DNA of 64,000 nucleotides from Mercenaria mercenaria (GCF_021730395.1 NC_069371.1:52586001-52650000), one strand, 5' to 3'; numbered from the stretch's first letter, positions 13,296 through 28,000 are shown. The notes: generated from the letters alone by a model not told the origin. Numbers and translations are program-made.

Positions 13296-13640
13296 AATTC
13301 GTACCTGTTTCCCGAAAATACGAACGTATGCAATTCAGTTTGATTTAATATTACATTCCAGCTGGTGTTTGTGATTGACATATCATTAGAGGGTATAATT
13401 AAACCGAAAGAAGCATTATTTTTGACAAATTCGCCTTTTAATCGCCGGTAGATTTGCGGTGTTATCGTCCCCAAATATTCACGTTCTGGCGTACGATTTC
13501 TTCTCGGATAATTATACAATAGCGGGACTCGGAAGACTGCAATAAAATCATTTGAGATCATGCAAACTGAGTTAGAAAAATTTCAGTTTTCAATATTTGA
13601 GTTTGAACAATAAAATTCGTAAAATGATCCTATGGAAGCA

Positions 13641-14827
13641 TACCCAGTAGGCATTTGACGTCGGTTAGACGTCGTATAGACGTCGGACCCCGACGTCGGA
13701 TTAACGTTGGATTTTGGTTGGATTTGCAAACCGTTTAGACGTCGGATCCCGACGTTGGCTAGACGTCGCAATCCGACCGTTTTCCAACCAAAATCTAACC
13801 ATTTTCCAACCAAAATCTGACCAAATTTTCAACAGAATTTGCAATCAAACAAGTAATCAACACATGTATTTTATCATCTTTATTTCACATGATAGCGACA
13901 TAAGTCTAATAATTATCATAAATCCAAAACAGGTAATCCAGTAATTGAAACTTTCAAGTTTAGTCATGTCGGCATGATTCTTCAACTCCGCTAAAATTCA
14001 CATCTGAAATGTATAAAATTTGAGTTTCATCATTTTATAAAATTTGAAAACTTATACAAGTATGCTAGAGCTATTACTAAAAAAAATAATTGCTACGTGC
14101 AAAAATAGTCATGTTATATTTTAAATTCTAAATGAAATCTCTATAACCTCATAAAATATAAGTTTTATGTTAAACGCAATTGATTTTTAAAGTAATAAAC
14201 ATAATGCATCAATCTTTAAAAGAATACGTAACATTAAAAAGAATAACTATTAAACTTAGTACAACTTTCAAAAATCTGCTACTCACGTTGTGGATCCCTT
14301 TGTGTAAAGTCTGCATAAACTTGCTCTATCTTATCCCACAAGTATCAAATTACCGGAAGACTTGTGTAAACCGATGCAGGCTGATCTCGCGAAGGCATGA
14401 CTAATAAACAACATGTGTAGAAGAAGATCTTTAGATGAATTTAGAATAATTTATACATGTGTATAGAATGCATTTTTTTTCTGAACAGTTTTAAATTGGT
14501 AAAAAAGAAATCCGTTTCCGAAAATAGACAATCTCATGCCATTTTGTAACATAATTAATGATAATGTTTGATGTGCGAATGAACTATTATCTATAAGCGC
14601 ATGTTCAGGCATAAATCTCAAAATTACACCAGTTAATTTTATAAATGAAAACATTCAAACAGACTTTCTATCCAACCTATTTCCAACGTCTCCTAGACGT
14701 TTAAGTCTGACGTCTATTAGACGTCGTGGTTATGACGTTGGTTAGACGTTGGATTCAGGTCGCCGACGTCGCGACTAAAATCCAACGTCTAACCAACGTC
14801 GGTACGACGTCAGGTGTTTACTGGGTA
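13641..14827. mobile_element. Non-autonomous DNA element with GACGTC-rich terminal regions
   Basis: The left tip 'tacccagtaggcatttgac' and right tip 'gtgtttactgggta' are inverted copies (TACCCAGTA core). Both subterminal regions of about 150 bp are packed with GACGTC/GACGTTGG repeats in both orientations (13,655-13,780 and 14,690-14,812). The middle 900 bp is AT-rich and non-coding. This has the layout of a MITE-like element whose ends carry many short palindromes, possibly transposase binding sites. No clear target-site duplication is seen. The family is unknown to me. Confidence 0.65.
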
Positions 14828-15229
14828 GAATGCAGCCAAGAAGAATAATTGCAGACTCGGTTTGATCAAAAAGCTATAAAAATAAATAGATCGGCAACTT
14901 GAAAGGCATGTAGAGCAAATCTCGCCAAAAACTTGACAAATGAATGAGATCTCGTTTACCGGAAGTGACGCGTTCTCCAAGCGCCATTTTGTATGCGAAA
15001 GCAATTATTCATAGGTAAATTAATTATCACGCTAAATCTTTTGATGGAATGAAACGTGTTCTTTGTGATTTAAGACTATTTCACATTAAACTTATGTTGT
15101 TTTAGAAGCTAACATGTATTTTAAATGTAGTTTTAAAGGTAAAAATTGTAACTTCATGCTCGCCGATGTTTGTTTTTACTAAGATAACGCCGGTTCACGC
15201 TCTGACACGAGATCACGAGAGAATATAGC

Positions 15230-15385
15230 CAGTTGCCATTCTGTGTATTTTATACTTCTTTGGTTTGATTGAGTCTGTTCATGAGAGGTAATGAAATGTG
15301 CCACCTAGCGCCGACTTAAGCAGAACTCTATTACACATATGTTGAATAGACTCCATGATCCCAAAGGACCAGAAAATATAACAAC
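15230..15385 (-). repeat. Copy of CTTAAGCCGGCGCTAGG interspersed repeat
   Basis: Contains, in reverse orientation, the phrase set 'cattacctctcatgaacag', 'cttaag(c)cggcgctagg' and 'ccaaaggat' shared with 17,400-17,890, 41,340-41,520 and weaker copies at 26,000-26,115 and 26,455-26,600. It is a short interspersed element of unknown class, not coding. Confidence 0.5.
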
Positions 15386-15699
15386 ACTATAACATGCATA
15401 TTGCCATGATTATGAGGCATATTATATTAATCTACAGCTGAAAAATGACTGAATGCAACCCAAAGATCATGATGTGTGCTGATATTGGAGATAGTAGTAG
15501 TTGTTTTGGTTGTTTTAAAATTGAATGAAATATTTAATTTCATTTTAAATATCTTTTATGGTTTCTTTTAGTTTAAGGATTATTCTGAAGTGTCTTGTAT
15601 CTATGTAATTTATGTATAATATATTCATAGCTTGCTTTTACCAAGATGAGATCTCATTTGAAAAAAAAATTAAAATAAAATAAATAAATAAATAAAAAA

Positions 15700-16260
15700 A
15701 ATCGCCTGTCAATGTCACAGGGGCCTGAACATGGAAACCCGTTTCTGATCAATAACTTGAGGACCACTTGACCGAGAATGTTGAAACTTTATAGGATGAT
15801 TGGAAATGTAGAGTAGATGACCTCTATTGATTTTTGAATCACTTGATCAAAAGTTAAGGTCACAAGAACCAGAACTTTGAAAACAGTTTCCAACCAATAA
15901 CTTTAGAATCATTTGACCCAGAACCTTCAATCACGATGATAGGAATTACAAAGTCGATGACCCACAATGTTCTGGGGTCACTTGACTTAAGGGAAAGGTC
16001 ACAGAGGCATGAAGATGAAAAAACACTTTCTGGATCAATAACTTGAGAATCACTTGACCCAGAATGTTGAAACTTCATAGGATGATTGGACATGCAGAGT
16101 AGATGAACTCTGTTGATTTTGGACTGACTCGATCAAAGATCAATGTCACAGGGAACACTGTTTACTAGAGAACCATATGACCCAGAATTTTGTAACTAAA
16201 TAGGGTGATTGGACATGCCAAGTAGATGAGCTCTATTGCAGCCAAACATTAGTGTCTCTT
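15700..16260. repeat. Tandem repeat, about 145 bp x 4
   Basis: Units begin near 15,706, 15,853, 15,990 and 16,138 with 'gtcacaggggcctgaacatg'-like wording and continue with 'aataacttgaggaccacttg', 'gaatgttgaaacttcatagg' and 'gattggacatgcagagtaga'. Divergence between units is moderate. This is a high-copy bivalve repeat type; the 77-codon minus-strand frame inside is an artefact of it. Confidence 0.6.
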
Positions 16261-16374
16261 TGTCTTTCGCTCCTATCCTCTATTGACTTCCTGCCGATTA
16301 CGACTATGCATTGGGGGACTAGGATGACATGGGCATCTTCTAATTTGAAATTTAATTGCCATCATTCGAAGGAG

Positions 16375-16720
16375 GAGGGGTATATTGTAAATATTAATGT
16401 TTGATGATGGATGTTGGTCGGTCTGTAGACAAATCAGTTTGCGGATGATAACTGGAGAACGCTTGGGCCTAGGATCATGAGATCGGGAGATTTGTCATGA
16501 CCAACAAATGACCCCTATTGGTTTTGAGTTCAGTAGTTCAAAGGTCAATATCACATTGACAGTAGAACTTTTTTGCCAGAAAACTAGATTATACTTTGGT
16601 CTAAGATCACATTTGATACGGAGGTCATTTAAGACTGGTAAATGACCCATGATTATTGATTTAAAATCAAAACGTTAATGTCCAGTAGGCAGTGACCAAA
16701 TAATTTCTGTTCCTTGTCAG
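16375..16720. repeat. Interspersed repeat with counterpart at 54.42-54.51 kb
   Basis: Contains 'gacccctattggttttgag', 'ggtctaagatcacatttgat' and 'acggaggtcattta'. The last part is found in reverse complement at 54,425-54,510, just before the large satellite. Non-coding. Confidence 0.5.
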
Positions 16721-17227
16721 TTAATTCATGCAAGTGTTCTACAAGCTCTTGTTATAACTAGAATCTCCAAACAACACATAATTATCAATTAGTCCATGAC
16801 TTTTGCTCACATTTACTGTTATTCCCATTGTTCCAGTAAAAGCAGGGTGTTTCCCATTGATTTGTTTAAAAATGCTTATAATTCAAAAAAAGATTTTGAG
16901 CAAAATTAACCAAACCTCACAAAAATTTTCAATAAGCACACAAGCTTTGCTCATATATTATTTTATCCCCTTTGACAGAGTTTTCCCCAGTTAAAGTGGC
17001 ATTTTCGAGTTTTATGTAAGCCAGTTTTTGATTTTATATCATTGTGGACCTATACCTGACATTTTGGTAGCATTTTCAAGGAGAGATTTTGCATTTATAG
17101 AAATGTAAACAAACCTTATTACTCATGTGTTCATACCCACATTTTAGCTCTCAGTTTGGAAGATATTTCACAGTGCTGACCTGTCAGACAAGAAATCTCT
17201 CTTAGAAGATACATGACCCCTACTTTT

Positions 17228-17252
17228 CTTGTGTGTGTGTGTGTGTGTGTGT
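17228..17252. repeat. TG dinucleotide microsatellite
   Basis: About twelve uninterrupted TG units followed by a T run. Confidence 0.9.
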
Positions 17253-17399
17253 TGTTTTTTTTTTTGTGGTTTATAGGTCATTTAAGAACTGGCTATGTGT
17301 TACAGCTCTCAGATGATTGTTAATTTTATACAGAACATATAGCAAATTCATTTGCTACTGTACAGCCTTATACGTCAGACTAACCTGATATTCACAAGC

Positions 17400-17890
17400 A
17401 GAATGTCATATAACTGACTGGTCCGCCTACTCCTTACATGGTATTCTCGAATTCTGACGAAAAGTCTCCCCTTCAGGATCATGGAGTGCAATCAAATTTA
17501 CTGTCACAGAATTCCACTTCAACCGACGTTACCGAGTATGAAGGGTGTTGCACATTTCATTACTTCTCATCATTAATAAAACCAAGCCTTCGTTAGTTTG
17601 CTTGGTTGCAATCTGTTTCCAAAGGATCTTCCTATAGATTTAAGTAAATGTCACAACAGCAGTCCCAAAGTGCAATGTAGCAGCTGTTTAAAGTGTGTCT
17701 CCGTACTTTTGACTCAGTGTTCCTATATTTTCTGGTCTTTTGGGACAATAGAGTCCAGTTCAAATTACTGTAACAGAATTCCACTTAAGCCGGCGCTAGG
17801 GGCGTGAGAGGTGTTGGACATTCATTACCTCTCATGAATACATTCAAACCGAGTCTGCTATCATTTTGCTTGGTTGTGTTTTAAGCTTTC
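17400..17890 (+). repeat. Two tandem copies of CTTAAGCCGGCGCTAGG repeat
   Basis: The unit occurs twice, near 17,450-17,640 and 17,700-17,885: 'acagaattccacttcaacc' against 'acagaattccacttaagcc', each followed by a 'gtgttg(c/g)aca...cattac' phrase and 'ttgcttggttg'. Other copies are at 15,230-15,385 (reverse) and 41,340-41,520. The 69-codon frame inside is part of the repeat. Confidence 0.55.
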
Positions 17891-19077
17891 AGGGAATTTT
17901 CTTATTTATTTTACAAGATCAAGGTATGATGTACACATCATAGTAAAGATCTCGAAGAGTGGTAATTCGATCTTGATAAAAAATTAAAATATCTTTCAGA
18001 ATGTTAATTTTATGACGAAAAGTGTATTTTCCCATTGTAAAAATCAAACAAAATCAAAATTTCGAAAAATATGTTTTTAGACATTTTACAAAAGTTTTGA
18101 AAGGAAATATTGCTTTTATATTATCTAAGATATCCTGAATGATTTATATCCATCAAGAAATAAAACCAAAATGTAAATTTTAAGACTGGTGTCCAATGGA
18201 AAATACCTCACAAAAATCGTTTAAATGATAAACAGCAGGTTGCTCTAGGTTGAATCACACAAAACAAGCCATTTTCAAAGGCTGGCCTTTTTATATAAAC
18301 CTTCATCTTAGTATTGTTCATCATCGTATCATGAAATTGTTAAAGAAGCTTAACTCTGCTCGTCATAATTAAGTGCAAAAAGCCTATGACCAGTATGTTT
18401 ACCTCCCTTTACCTTATAATCTAGTTACACAGAATAGTTCCAAATGGAAACATGTCTTAATTGCCGTATTCTAACTTCTTAAACTTTGCATAATTATTAC
18501 AAAAAAGAGATCGTGTTTATGTCTTTATCCTGAATATTTAGGTAATTCTATAACGTTGAAGTAAATCCTACTGATTGAAATTGCTATAAATTTTAATTTA
18601 TTCCTCCAATATTTCCATTTATTACTGTTCCGGCCGAGGGATGATATTTGTGTTGAAGCTAAGTGTGTTCCAGCCGAGGGCTGATATGTGTGTTCGAACT
18701 ATGTGATTTTTAGCATTAAGAATAGATAAAAGCAATCATTTGACGTATTTAACACTAAATAAACAAGATTATTGGTAAAGAATTCCAAAGGACGACCATG
18801 CTGACTAAGTAAATTGTTTGCGCATGCTCGACAAGAAGGCGGCAGTACAATGATGAAAATAATATTTAGGAACTGAATACAATAGTATGATGGAATATGT
18901 TATGTTAAAATATTGGTTTTATTTTAACCTTCAACTTGTGTTCAGCTGCTGATAATTCTTCGCTATTGTTTATTAATGATAATGATAAAAACTGACCTCG
19001 ACTTTCTTACTTAAAGAAATGGCATACCTTGGGCAATATAGAATTCAAGATAATTACAGTTAAAACATTTACATATA
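17891..19077. other. Region downstream of gene 1, nothing recognised
   Basis: AT-rich sequence downstream of the gene 1 stop on the minus strand. A short direct duplication ('gttccggccgagggatgata' near 18,628 and 'gttccagccgagggctgata' near 18,668) is the only structure seen. Confidence 0.4.
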
Positions 19078-19083
19078 TTTATT
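19078..19083 (-). terminator. Candidate polyadenylation signal of gene 1
   Basis: AATAAA on the minus strand overlaps the TAA stop codon of gene 1 (stop at 19,079-19,081). If used, the 3' UTR would be very short. A distal signal cannot be excluded. Confidence 0.3.
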
Positions 19084-22000
19084 GTTTTTCACATATGTAA
19101 TCGTAATGATGTTTTTCACAATCTGTATCGTGCCACGTGTAATTAGCATGTCTTGGCATGTAAACACAGTCTTGATCAATTCCGTGGTGGATATGATCAG
19201 GTTGGTTGTGCCCCCAGTCTGCCAAGGAATCATCTACAGGATGTTGGTTTATCCATAAGAAATGATCGTTTTGGTTGAAATCTCGTGCTCCTATCCAAAA
19301 GCCAAGGTGTTGAGACTCTAAAAGTATTCATGTTATTTTTTAAGCTTGTCACCAATCATAATATGTAGTTTGCTTGCTTTTGCTTTTTCTTTGATCGTCT
19401 ATATTTTTTTTTACTCTTTAAATCTTCTAGAACCATGTTATAGGAGAAAATATAATATGACCCATAGACATTATGATAATATGGGCTTATACTCTATGTT
19501 ATAAATTAATTAAACGACAATGACGGGTATGAAGTGGTTATAGCATGACTAAACCTACTATATTTGCACGAGGGCGTAATCCAAGTGGCATTATAAGTTT
19601 AAGAGTGCTGATAACCGCGTAAGGAACGTCGAAGCCATTTTATGAGTTGTTTATTACGTTACTGAAACACAATAACGGTCTAGATTGCTAGAATCAGTTA
19701 CTCATATAAAATATCGACGTTAACGAATTTTTATCGCGGCGTCACAGGGTAAAATGACGTCAAAAATGACGTCACGTATTCATGACGGGGTCAATAATCG
19801 GTTATTGTGCCCTTCTTTTCTGTTATAATTCCCGCTTCCGGTTAATTTACTTGTGGTACAAAATTTTGTCCTATGCAGTTTTGTTAGTTTTTATAGAAAG
19901 GTATTTAATAAGTACATGTTTTATACAGTTTTGTCATATATCATGTATTTTATGTCCTCGTGGACCTTTTGGCCTAATTGAATATTGAAAATAAATTTAA
20001 GCTAAACATACAACTTTTGTCTGCTACTAGTGTCAAGTGAGTTTTATTATATAAAACTTCAGTCGCATTTTGTAAAAGTGCTTATATATAAAACGTGATG
20101 CTAGTATTCTGCATTAATTTAAGATTTCGAAACCGGTAAAATTGCGCACGCTAAACATCTCGAATTCCAAATTCGCTAACTTTTCGACCCGCGGAAATAT
20201 CCATTTAAACAGTATTCTGCATTAATTTAAGATTTCGAAAGCCAGTAAATGTTATTTATGATTAGATTAGATGGACTATTTTGTTAAAAAAACTAAACCT
20301 TTATTTCTTTATTATCAACGATAATATAAAACAAGGAATCAGAAAATTTACCCGCAATTTTGTTTCTTATTAACACGGCCTTTTCATGCGTATCTAGGAC
20401 AACAAGATCCCCTCCTTCTTGCTTGCATGCATGACGTGCATCTTTCCAAGTAACATGTTTTAATACCATATGGACACATAGTTGTGCGTTTGCATTCTGT
20501 AAATGAATGTAATGCGCATGCGTGTCGCAGTGAAAGTGTGCATTGTTGGTAGGTATTGTTGTTGGATCACTAGTTCCTAGAGAAATGAAATAAATGTGAG
20601 GACTAAGCTTTATCTGTATCTTTGTCTTGAATTTAAATGTATAGTAACTTGGGACCAGTAAGTAGCGTGTGCCTTAACAAACACATCACCGTGCATATTT
20701 TGAACAACCATCTTGTTAAATAACATTGATAACATATGGTTTTAAAATTTTGTATTGAACTCCCAGAGAGATTTCAATCCAACATTAGACAAGATTTTCA
20801 TTAAACGGAAATAAAACATGATTTAAGCCTTATATAAAACGCTGGTTCATAGTTTGTGATAAATACAGGTATACAGTTAAACACTAAGTCGGTAGTTCTA
20901 CCAAGGTGCCTGCCCGCGATGCAGTAATGACCAGTGGGGCACCTAGAGTCTTCATACACCATTAAAAGAGGAAAGTTGCTATATGACCAATAATTCGGTC
21001 GGTGTGACATTTAAGCCAACGAAAAACAACAACAATAACACAAATTCGCTGGACTAAAGTCAAAAACTTGAAGAACAAGAGCTGTCTCCATAGGATGACA
21101 TATGCCCCCGATGGCACTTTGAATGAGTAGTTATGGCCGATGTTAGAGTTTAGGACCTTTGACCTACGGAGCTGGGTCTTGCGCGCGACACGTCGTCTTA
21201 CTGAGTCACACATTCATGCGTAGTTATTTTAAAATCCATGCATGAATGACAAAGATATGGACCGGACACGCCCATCAATGCACTATCATGAAAAATGACC
21301 TTTAACGTCTAAGTGTGACCTTGACCTTTGAGCTACGGACCTGGATCTTGCGCGTGACACGTCGTCTTACTGTGGTACACATTCATGCCAAGTTATTTGA
21401 AAATCCATCCATCGATGACAAAGATATGGACCGGACACGCCCATCAATGCACTATCCTTTAATGTCTAAGTGTGACCTTGACCTTTGAGCTACGGACCTG
21501 GGTCTTGCGCGCGACACGTCGTCTTACTGTGGTACACATTCATGCCAAGTTATTTGAAAATCCATCCATCGATGACTAAGATATGGACCGGACACGCCCA
21601 TCAATGCACTATCCTTTAATGTCTAAGTGTGACCTTGACCTTTGAGCTACGGACCTGGGTCTTGCGCGCGACACGTCGTCTTACTGTGGTACACATTCAT
21701 GCCAAGTTATTTGAAAATCCATCCATCGATGACAAAGATATGGACCGGACACGAAAATTGCGGACAGACTGACAGACTGACAGACCGACAGACGGACAGA
21801 TGGTTCAAAAACTATATGCCTCCCTTCGGGGGCATAAAAATTATGAATATTCATTTGTCATGCAATAAAACACCCTTGAACCTCTGGCAATAGTTCTAAT
21901 TATTGACCGGCCATACAATAAGTGTATAATATAAGGGACCTCGTTAAACCAAGTGAAGACCTGTCTAACGTTAGTTGGTTGTTAGTGATTAGTTTCAAAT

Positions 22001-25000
22001 TATGTATGACCAACATAAGACTAAAATTTATGACAATGTACCTTGCGTTGTGAAAATTGATTGTGTTGACATGTCTACAGCTGGATGTTTTGTCTGTGTT
22101 GTATGAGTAGTAAGTATATTTGATGTCGTGGTGATATTTGAAGAAATACCACAATGGTCGTTACACAGATCTGTTTTACAACATATGGGAGCACACATTC
22201 GACTGCTTAACGCTTTTGACACTACATCACATACCTAAAGTAGGGGTAAAATATATATAAAATTGTATTTTAGTCAGTAAGAAAAACAGCTTCATCCATC
22301 AAATATTTGTTTTAGTTTTTCATCTACATGACATTGGCATATATCAATTTAACCCTTAGCCTGCTGGTGGCAAGTGATTATGCCTTTGCGACCAGTGCAG
22401 ACCAAGATCAGCCTGCACATCCGTGCAGTCTGATCATGGTCTACACTGTTCGCTATTCAGTCAGTATATTTTTGGTAAACACCCCTTTAAACAGTTAATG
22501 GCACTGTCCAAATTGAAAGATGGAGAAGTTCATTATAGAAATTTAGCAGGGTAAGGGTTAATGATCAGTAAAAATGTACTTCTTTTGACATTTCAAGGTG
22601 AGTTACACATTACTGGAATAAGTAATAAAAAGTAAAGCATTCTAGTTTTTATACTGTGTTATCATCTGCAATTAAACAATTTACTAGTCCTTCTGATATC
22701 AGCTGATGATAACATAAAATTAATTGCCGATGACAATGCATTTCTTTTGATATTCCCGTTTATGTCGAATTTATCCTGCTGTCAGCCTTGAGGTACCGAA
22801 TCAGCCATTACACACACTAACTTTTTATCAAATATATAAAAAACATCACTTAAAACATCGGACGGAAAGAAGCAACATAATAGCAATCTCGATTTGACAT
22901 TGTTCATGAGATGTAATTAAATGCGTAAACACCTCCCAAACCCCGTAGCATCGGTTTAAGAGCAACTATGTTATCTATGTTTTAAACAGACTCCATGCTT
23001 CTTTAAGTTATAATAACAACACTGGCCAAGTATGGAGCGACAATTCATGGCCTCCACACTCCTTTATAAGACCCAAGTTTTGTCATAATTATATTAACGT
23101 CATTTTAACAGTATGGTACAAGGATATACTACAAAACATATTTTTACAAATTATTATACGTTGTAATAATATTCATCATATAGTTCATAGACATATACAA
23201 AGCATATTGTAAACAATCAGGAACGGTTACCCATTCTTCGTATGCTCATGAAAACCATTTAACACAAGGTAGACCGCGATTATCTACTATCACAACTTTA
23301 CAAGTCACAGAAGGTGGTCAAACAAGAGCTGTCCGTAAGACAGCCAAGCTCGACTATTCGAAATATTGTCACAGAAGCAGGAAAGTATTACCCAAAATGT
23401 TAAATATCAAAAGAGTTTTAAGTTCGAAAGGGGACATAATTTGACCAAAATGCATATCAGAGTTATGGGACTTGATGCTATCAACTAGTTTTATAACCCC
23501 GAAGAAACATGTTAAGTTTCAATTCAATATCTGCATTAGTTTTGGGATAGTAACTTGCATGTAAAACTTTAACCAGAATTTTCTAAGTCCAAAAGGGGGC
23601 ATAATTTGCTCAAAATACATGTTAAGAGTTATGGAACTTGAAACAGAGAGGTTGGTAATTGACCTAGAAAAAGAATAAATAAGTTTCAAAGCTATATGCC
23701 TTTTGGTAATAGCTGTATGTACTTGCACGCAAAACTTTAACCAGGATTTCTAAGTCCAAAAGGGGGCATAATTTGCCCAAAATACATGTCAGAGTTATGG
23801 GACTTGATTCTATCAACTAGTTTTATAACCCCGAAGACACATGTGAAGTTTCAATTTAATATCTGTAGTAGTTTTGGAGATAGTAACTTGCATGTAAAAC
23901 TTTAACCAGGATTTTCTAAGTTCAAAAGGGGGCATAATTTGCCCAAAATACATGTCAGAGTTATGGGACTTGACCCAGTGAGGTAGGTAATTGATCTAGA
24001 AAAAGAAAAAATAAGTTTCAAATCTATATGCCTTTTAGTAACAGCTGTATGTACTTGCACGCAAAACTTTAACCAGAATTTTCAAAGTCCAAAAGGGGGC
24101 ATAATTTGGCAAAAATACATGTCAGAGTTATGGGACTTGACCCAGTGAGGTAAGTAATTGATCTAGAAAAAGAAAAAATAAGTTTCAAATGTATATGCCT
24201 TTTAGTAATAGCTGTATGTACTTGCACGCAAAACTTTAACCAGAATTTTCTAAGTACAAAAGGGGGCATAATTTGGCCAAAATACATGTCAGAGTTATGG
24301 GACTTGGTGCTATCAACTAGTTTTATAACCCCGAAGACACATGTGAAGTTTCAATTCAATATCTGCATTAGTTTTGGAGATAGTAAGTTGCAATGTAAAA
24401 CTTTAACCAGAATTTTCTAAGTCCAAAAGGGGGCATAATTTGCTCAAAATACATGTTAGAGTTATGGAACTTGACCCAGTGAGGTTGGTAATTGACCTAG
24501 AAAAAGAATAAATAAGTTTCAAAGCTATATGCCTTTACATGATAGCTGTATGTACTTGCATGCAAAAACTTAACCAAGGTGTGACGCCGACGCCGACGCC
24601 GACGCCAGGGTGAGTAGAATAGCTAGACTATTCTTCGGATAGTCGAGCTAAAAATGGATAATAGCAAATCGCGGAGATTCAAGTTTTTTTTTGTCGTTGT
24701 TGTCACGAATCAGTCTTAACATACGCATAATATACGCCATAAAATGACTCATAACAAATCCTGGATGAAAGCACCACGCATATGTTAGACTGGCAGTATT
24801 AACAAAGTCGGGGTTAGTTTTCTCTAAATTGCTGGTTTAGTGAATGATTTTTATCACATGTTTGACGTCGCGGGAGTGTAATAAAGCCATTCAATAAAAA
24901 CGATAATACACTAGTGTAATAAAGCTTTGACGTCGACGTCGTTTATAGTATTCGAAACGTTGGTCAAGTTGACTTGTTTATATAGTAAAAGAAAGTAGAA

Positions 25001-28000
25001 TTTTTGACAGGAAGGACTAACATGTGATAAAAAGAATATTACATATGTGACTTTCCATACTGAATTTATTAAACCCGTTGAATAAAATTGATAAAATGCT
25101 CGGCAGAACCTCGCATTTTATTATTTTATTCAACTCGTTTAATAAATTTAATATGAAAAGACATTAATGTAATATCCTCTATATAAGCATTAGCAGCAAC
25201 ATTTGTAAGATATGATATGGTGGATGTAGTAATTAGATATTACCTGTTGTGTTACACATTGACCTTTGTAGATTGTTTGTGGAAAACCGTCATATTGAAG
25301 TGGAGAGTACAACATACACAACTGTAATGTATAAACAGAAACAGCCGGTTATCATACATTATCAAGGCGGACACATACAATATTCACGATATGATATGAA
25401 ATTGAATCATTGAAATTGAACATATTTAACATATTTGAATAAATCAAACGTCTTCGAGTATAAACTCTGACGTTCAATATCAATGATAGTGCGAATTATT
25501 TCATGTCAATAAATATGATTTTATTTGATTGACTAGTTTTCTGTTGTAAGGATTGACTGACGTAAACAACTGACTTATGTAGTAACTTGTATTGTGCAAT
25601 TTAATTGACCTGTCAAAACATGTTCCCGGCTTTCATGTTAATCTTATATGGCTCGAAAAGAATATAATAAAAGCCGGGTCCATTTTTTGACAGGTCAAAT
25701 AATTTGCACAATATGAATAATCAATTAGCTGAAATATCAACTAACCGGTGTCACAGCCTAAGAAGACATTAAAAAAGATAACAGTTCACAACATATGTAC
25801 TATATATATATATACACTACACTGGACTATCGTTTACGAGTACAAAAATATGATTAATGGTTGTTACCTCGTTTTTACCACAGATAGTAACATCATTGCA
25901 AGCTTTAGGATCAACTGCAGCATCACAGTTAAAACAGTATGGACCTCGTTGTGTGAGAGGAATTTCTGAAACATATCATAAAACATCTGTCTGAAAATTC
26001 AGTGGAAGCAGTCTCGGTTTGATCACAAGACGTCATGAAATGTGCGACATACCTTGCAACCTCTAATACGGGCTTAAGTAGACTGGCATCAGTCGTTAGA
26101 TCATTAAATGTAAATCACTTGGTCGTAAAATTAATTATTATCGGCAACTGTCCTTTCTGAAAAAATTACAATATCTCTTGCCTCTGTCTCTGTTGAGATG
26201 AGCCTAGAGAGAAAATGTTTTTCTGAGAAAATATCAGTGTCAGTATGAAGAAATTAACATTATTACAGATTATTTGATCTCAACATACTTTGTTAGTCTA
26301 GGGCTTAAGCTGTATTCTTTCAAAGAGATACATTGGATGACCCTCATAAGTATCAAGAACATTTAACAACATTAGGTTACGACTGTCACACGTTGGCTGC
26401 TGATGAGAATGTACTAAAACGTTAAAGAAGTTCAATATAGAACTCGACCAAAATAACAGCAGACTAAAATAAGTTGAGTCAGTTTATGAAAGGTAATGAA
26501 TTGTGCAACACATTCTCCTGCGAATCCTAACACTGGGTTCGCAGTAGGATAGAGATAGACTTAATAGACTTTATGATTCATTAAGGTATCAAGTTACATG
26601 GTACTGTTAAAGAAGCTTTTGTAACGGGTAATTGTTTGGCCAAGATCTCGTACTTCAAAATAATTTAGAATTATTTATAGTCATTTTAATGGTACATGTA
26701 AATCAATGTAGAATATTATTAAAATATTGAAAAATGAAATATGTGCTTTATCTAATAAATGTTTTCCCTAATAATTTACCTCTGGTTCCACAACCAATCT
26801 TGTTACAAAAATCGCTCTTGCAGCATTCCATGCATGTTTTGATGTCAGATGGACTTTTCGACCTTTTCCCAATCAGCGATGTGCCACTAGGAGAGCAACG
26901 CTACAATCAATTAATCATAAGCAATTGAGTAATTGTACTAAATGATGTATATTCTAATGAATTTTTGTGTATGAAATGTTTTGAACTGACAAATGCTTTG
27001 TATGGACATATTAAACAAATTTCAATTCAACTTCCCAGCTTAATTAACTCAAAATAGATGTACATGACAATATACCAATAATGAAATACTGTAAGGTTCG
27101 TCATTTTCTACTAGACAATCATAACATCTCTAACATAATCGTCATACATGCTGAACTGTAAAAAGTTCTTTGATTTGAAATATAATCTTAAAGCAGTAAA
27201 AAAAATCAGTGCAGTTTTTATCTTTTGTATCATTGTATAGTATTGTATTGAATAGGTACACACTGCGTTAGTCAAGATATTGATGTAAAATGAAAAAAGT
27301 TAGCAGTTTGTTTTGGTCATATTTAGTATCAAAAATAGTATAAACATCATTGCAGTTATTATTTTACATCTTTATATAATTTCCATTTCAATAGTTTGTA
27401 AAGGTTGCATGCATACCGTATTGTTAAGACATCCAGTGTTAAAAACAACATTACCACCAGTGGTTACTAATTGCTCTGTGAAACAATACTGAAACGTGAA
27501 AATTAATTCAAAATTATGAACTGCTGAAACACAATATCTGGAATTCCAAGGGAGCGGGCGTTTTACTACGAGATAACCGAAGTTCAACATAAAATGATAT
27601 TTTGCACACGTGTTTTCGGGACGAAACTTGAAAATGTCTTCGAAATAGCCGGAAATTTTAGATACGCGAGTCCGAAATATCTAGTTTCAACTTCTAAAAT
27701 GTTTAAATTAATATCAAGTTTCTAAATCAATTATGGCTTGAGCTCAGCTGTAGAACTGAAACAATGCTTGCTGTTTATGTGACTTTATAACGTTTTTCAC
27801 CAACCTGAGTATATAATATTTAGTTTTGAGTAGGTGTAAGCTTTATCAGCTTCAAATAGATATTTTATTATAAATAACTACCACAATTCACTACAGATTA
27901 TTGATGGAATGTGTCTATGCAATAAACGATTACCTGGTCGACTCCGCATTCTATGACCTTTGTACAGTCACGTGGAAATGGAACATGCTGACATTCAAAA

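Noticed and set aside
15860-16093. 77-codon minus-strand frame
   Set aside because: It is entirely inside a 145-bp tandem repeat.
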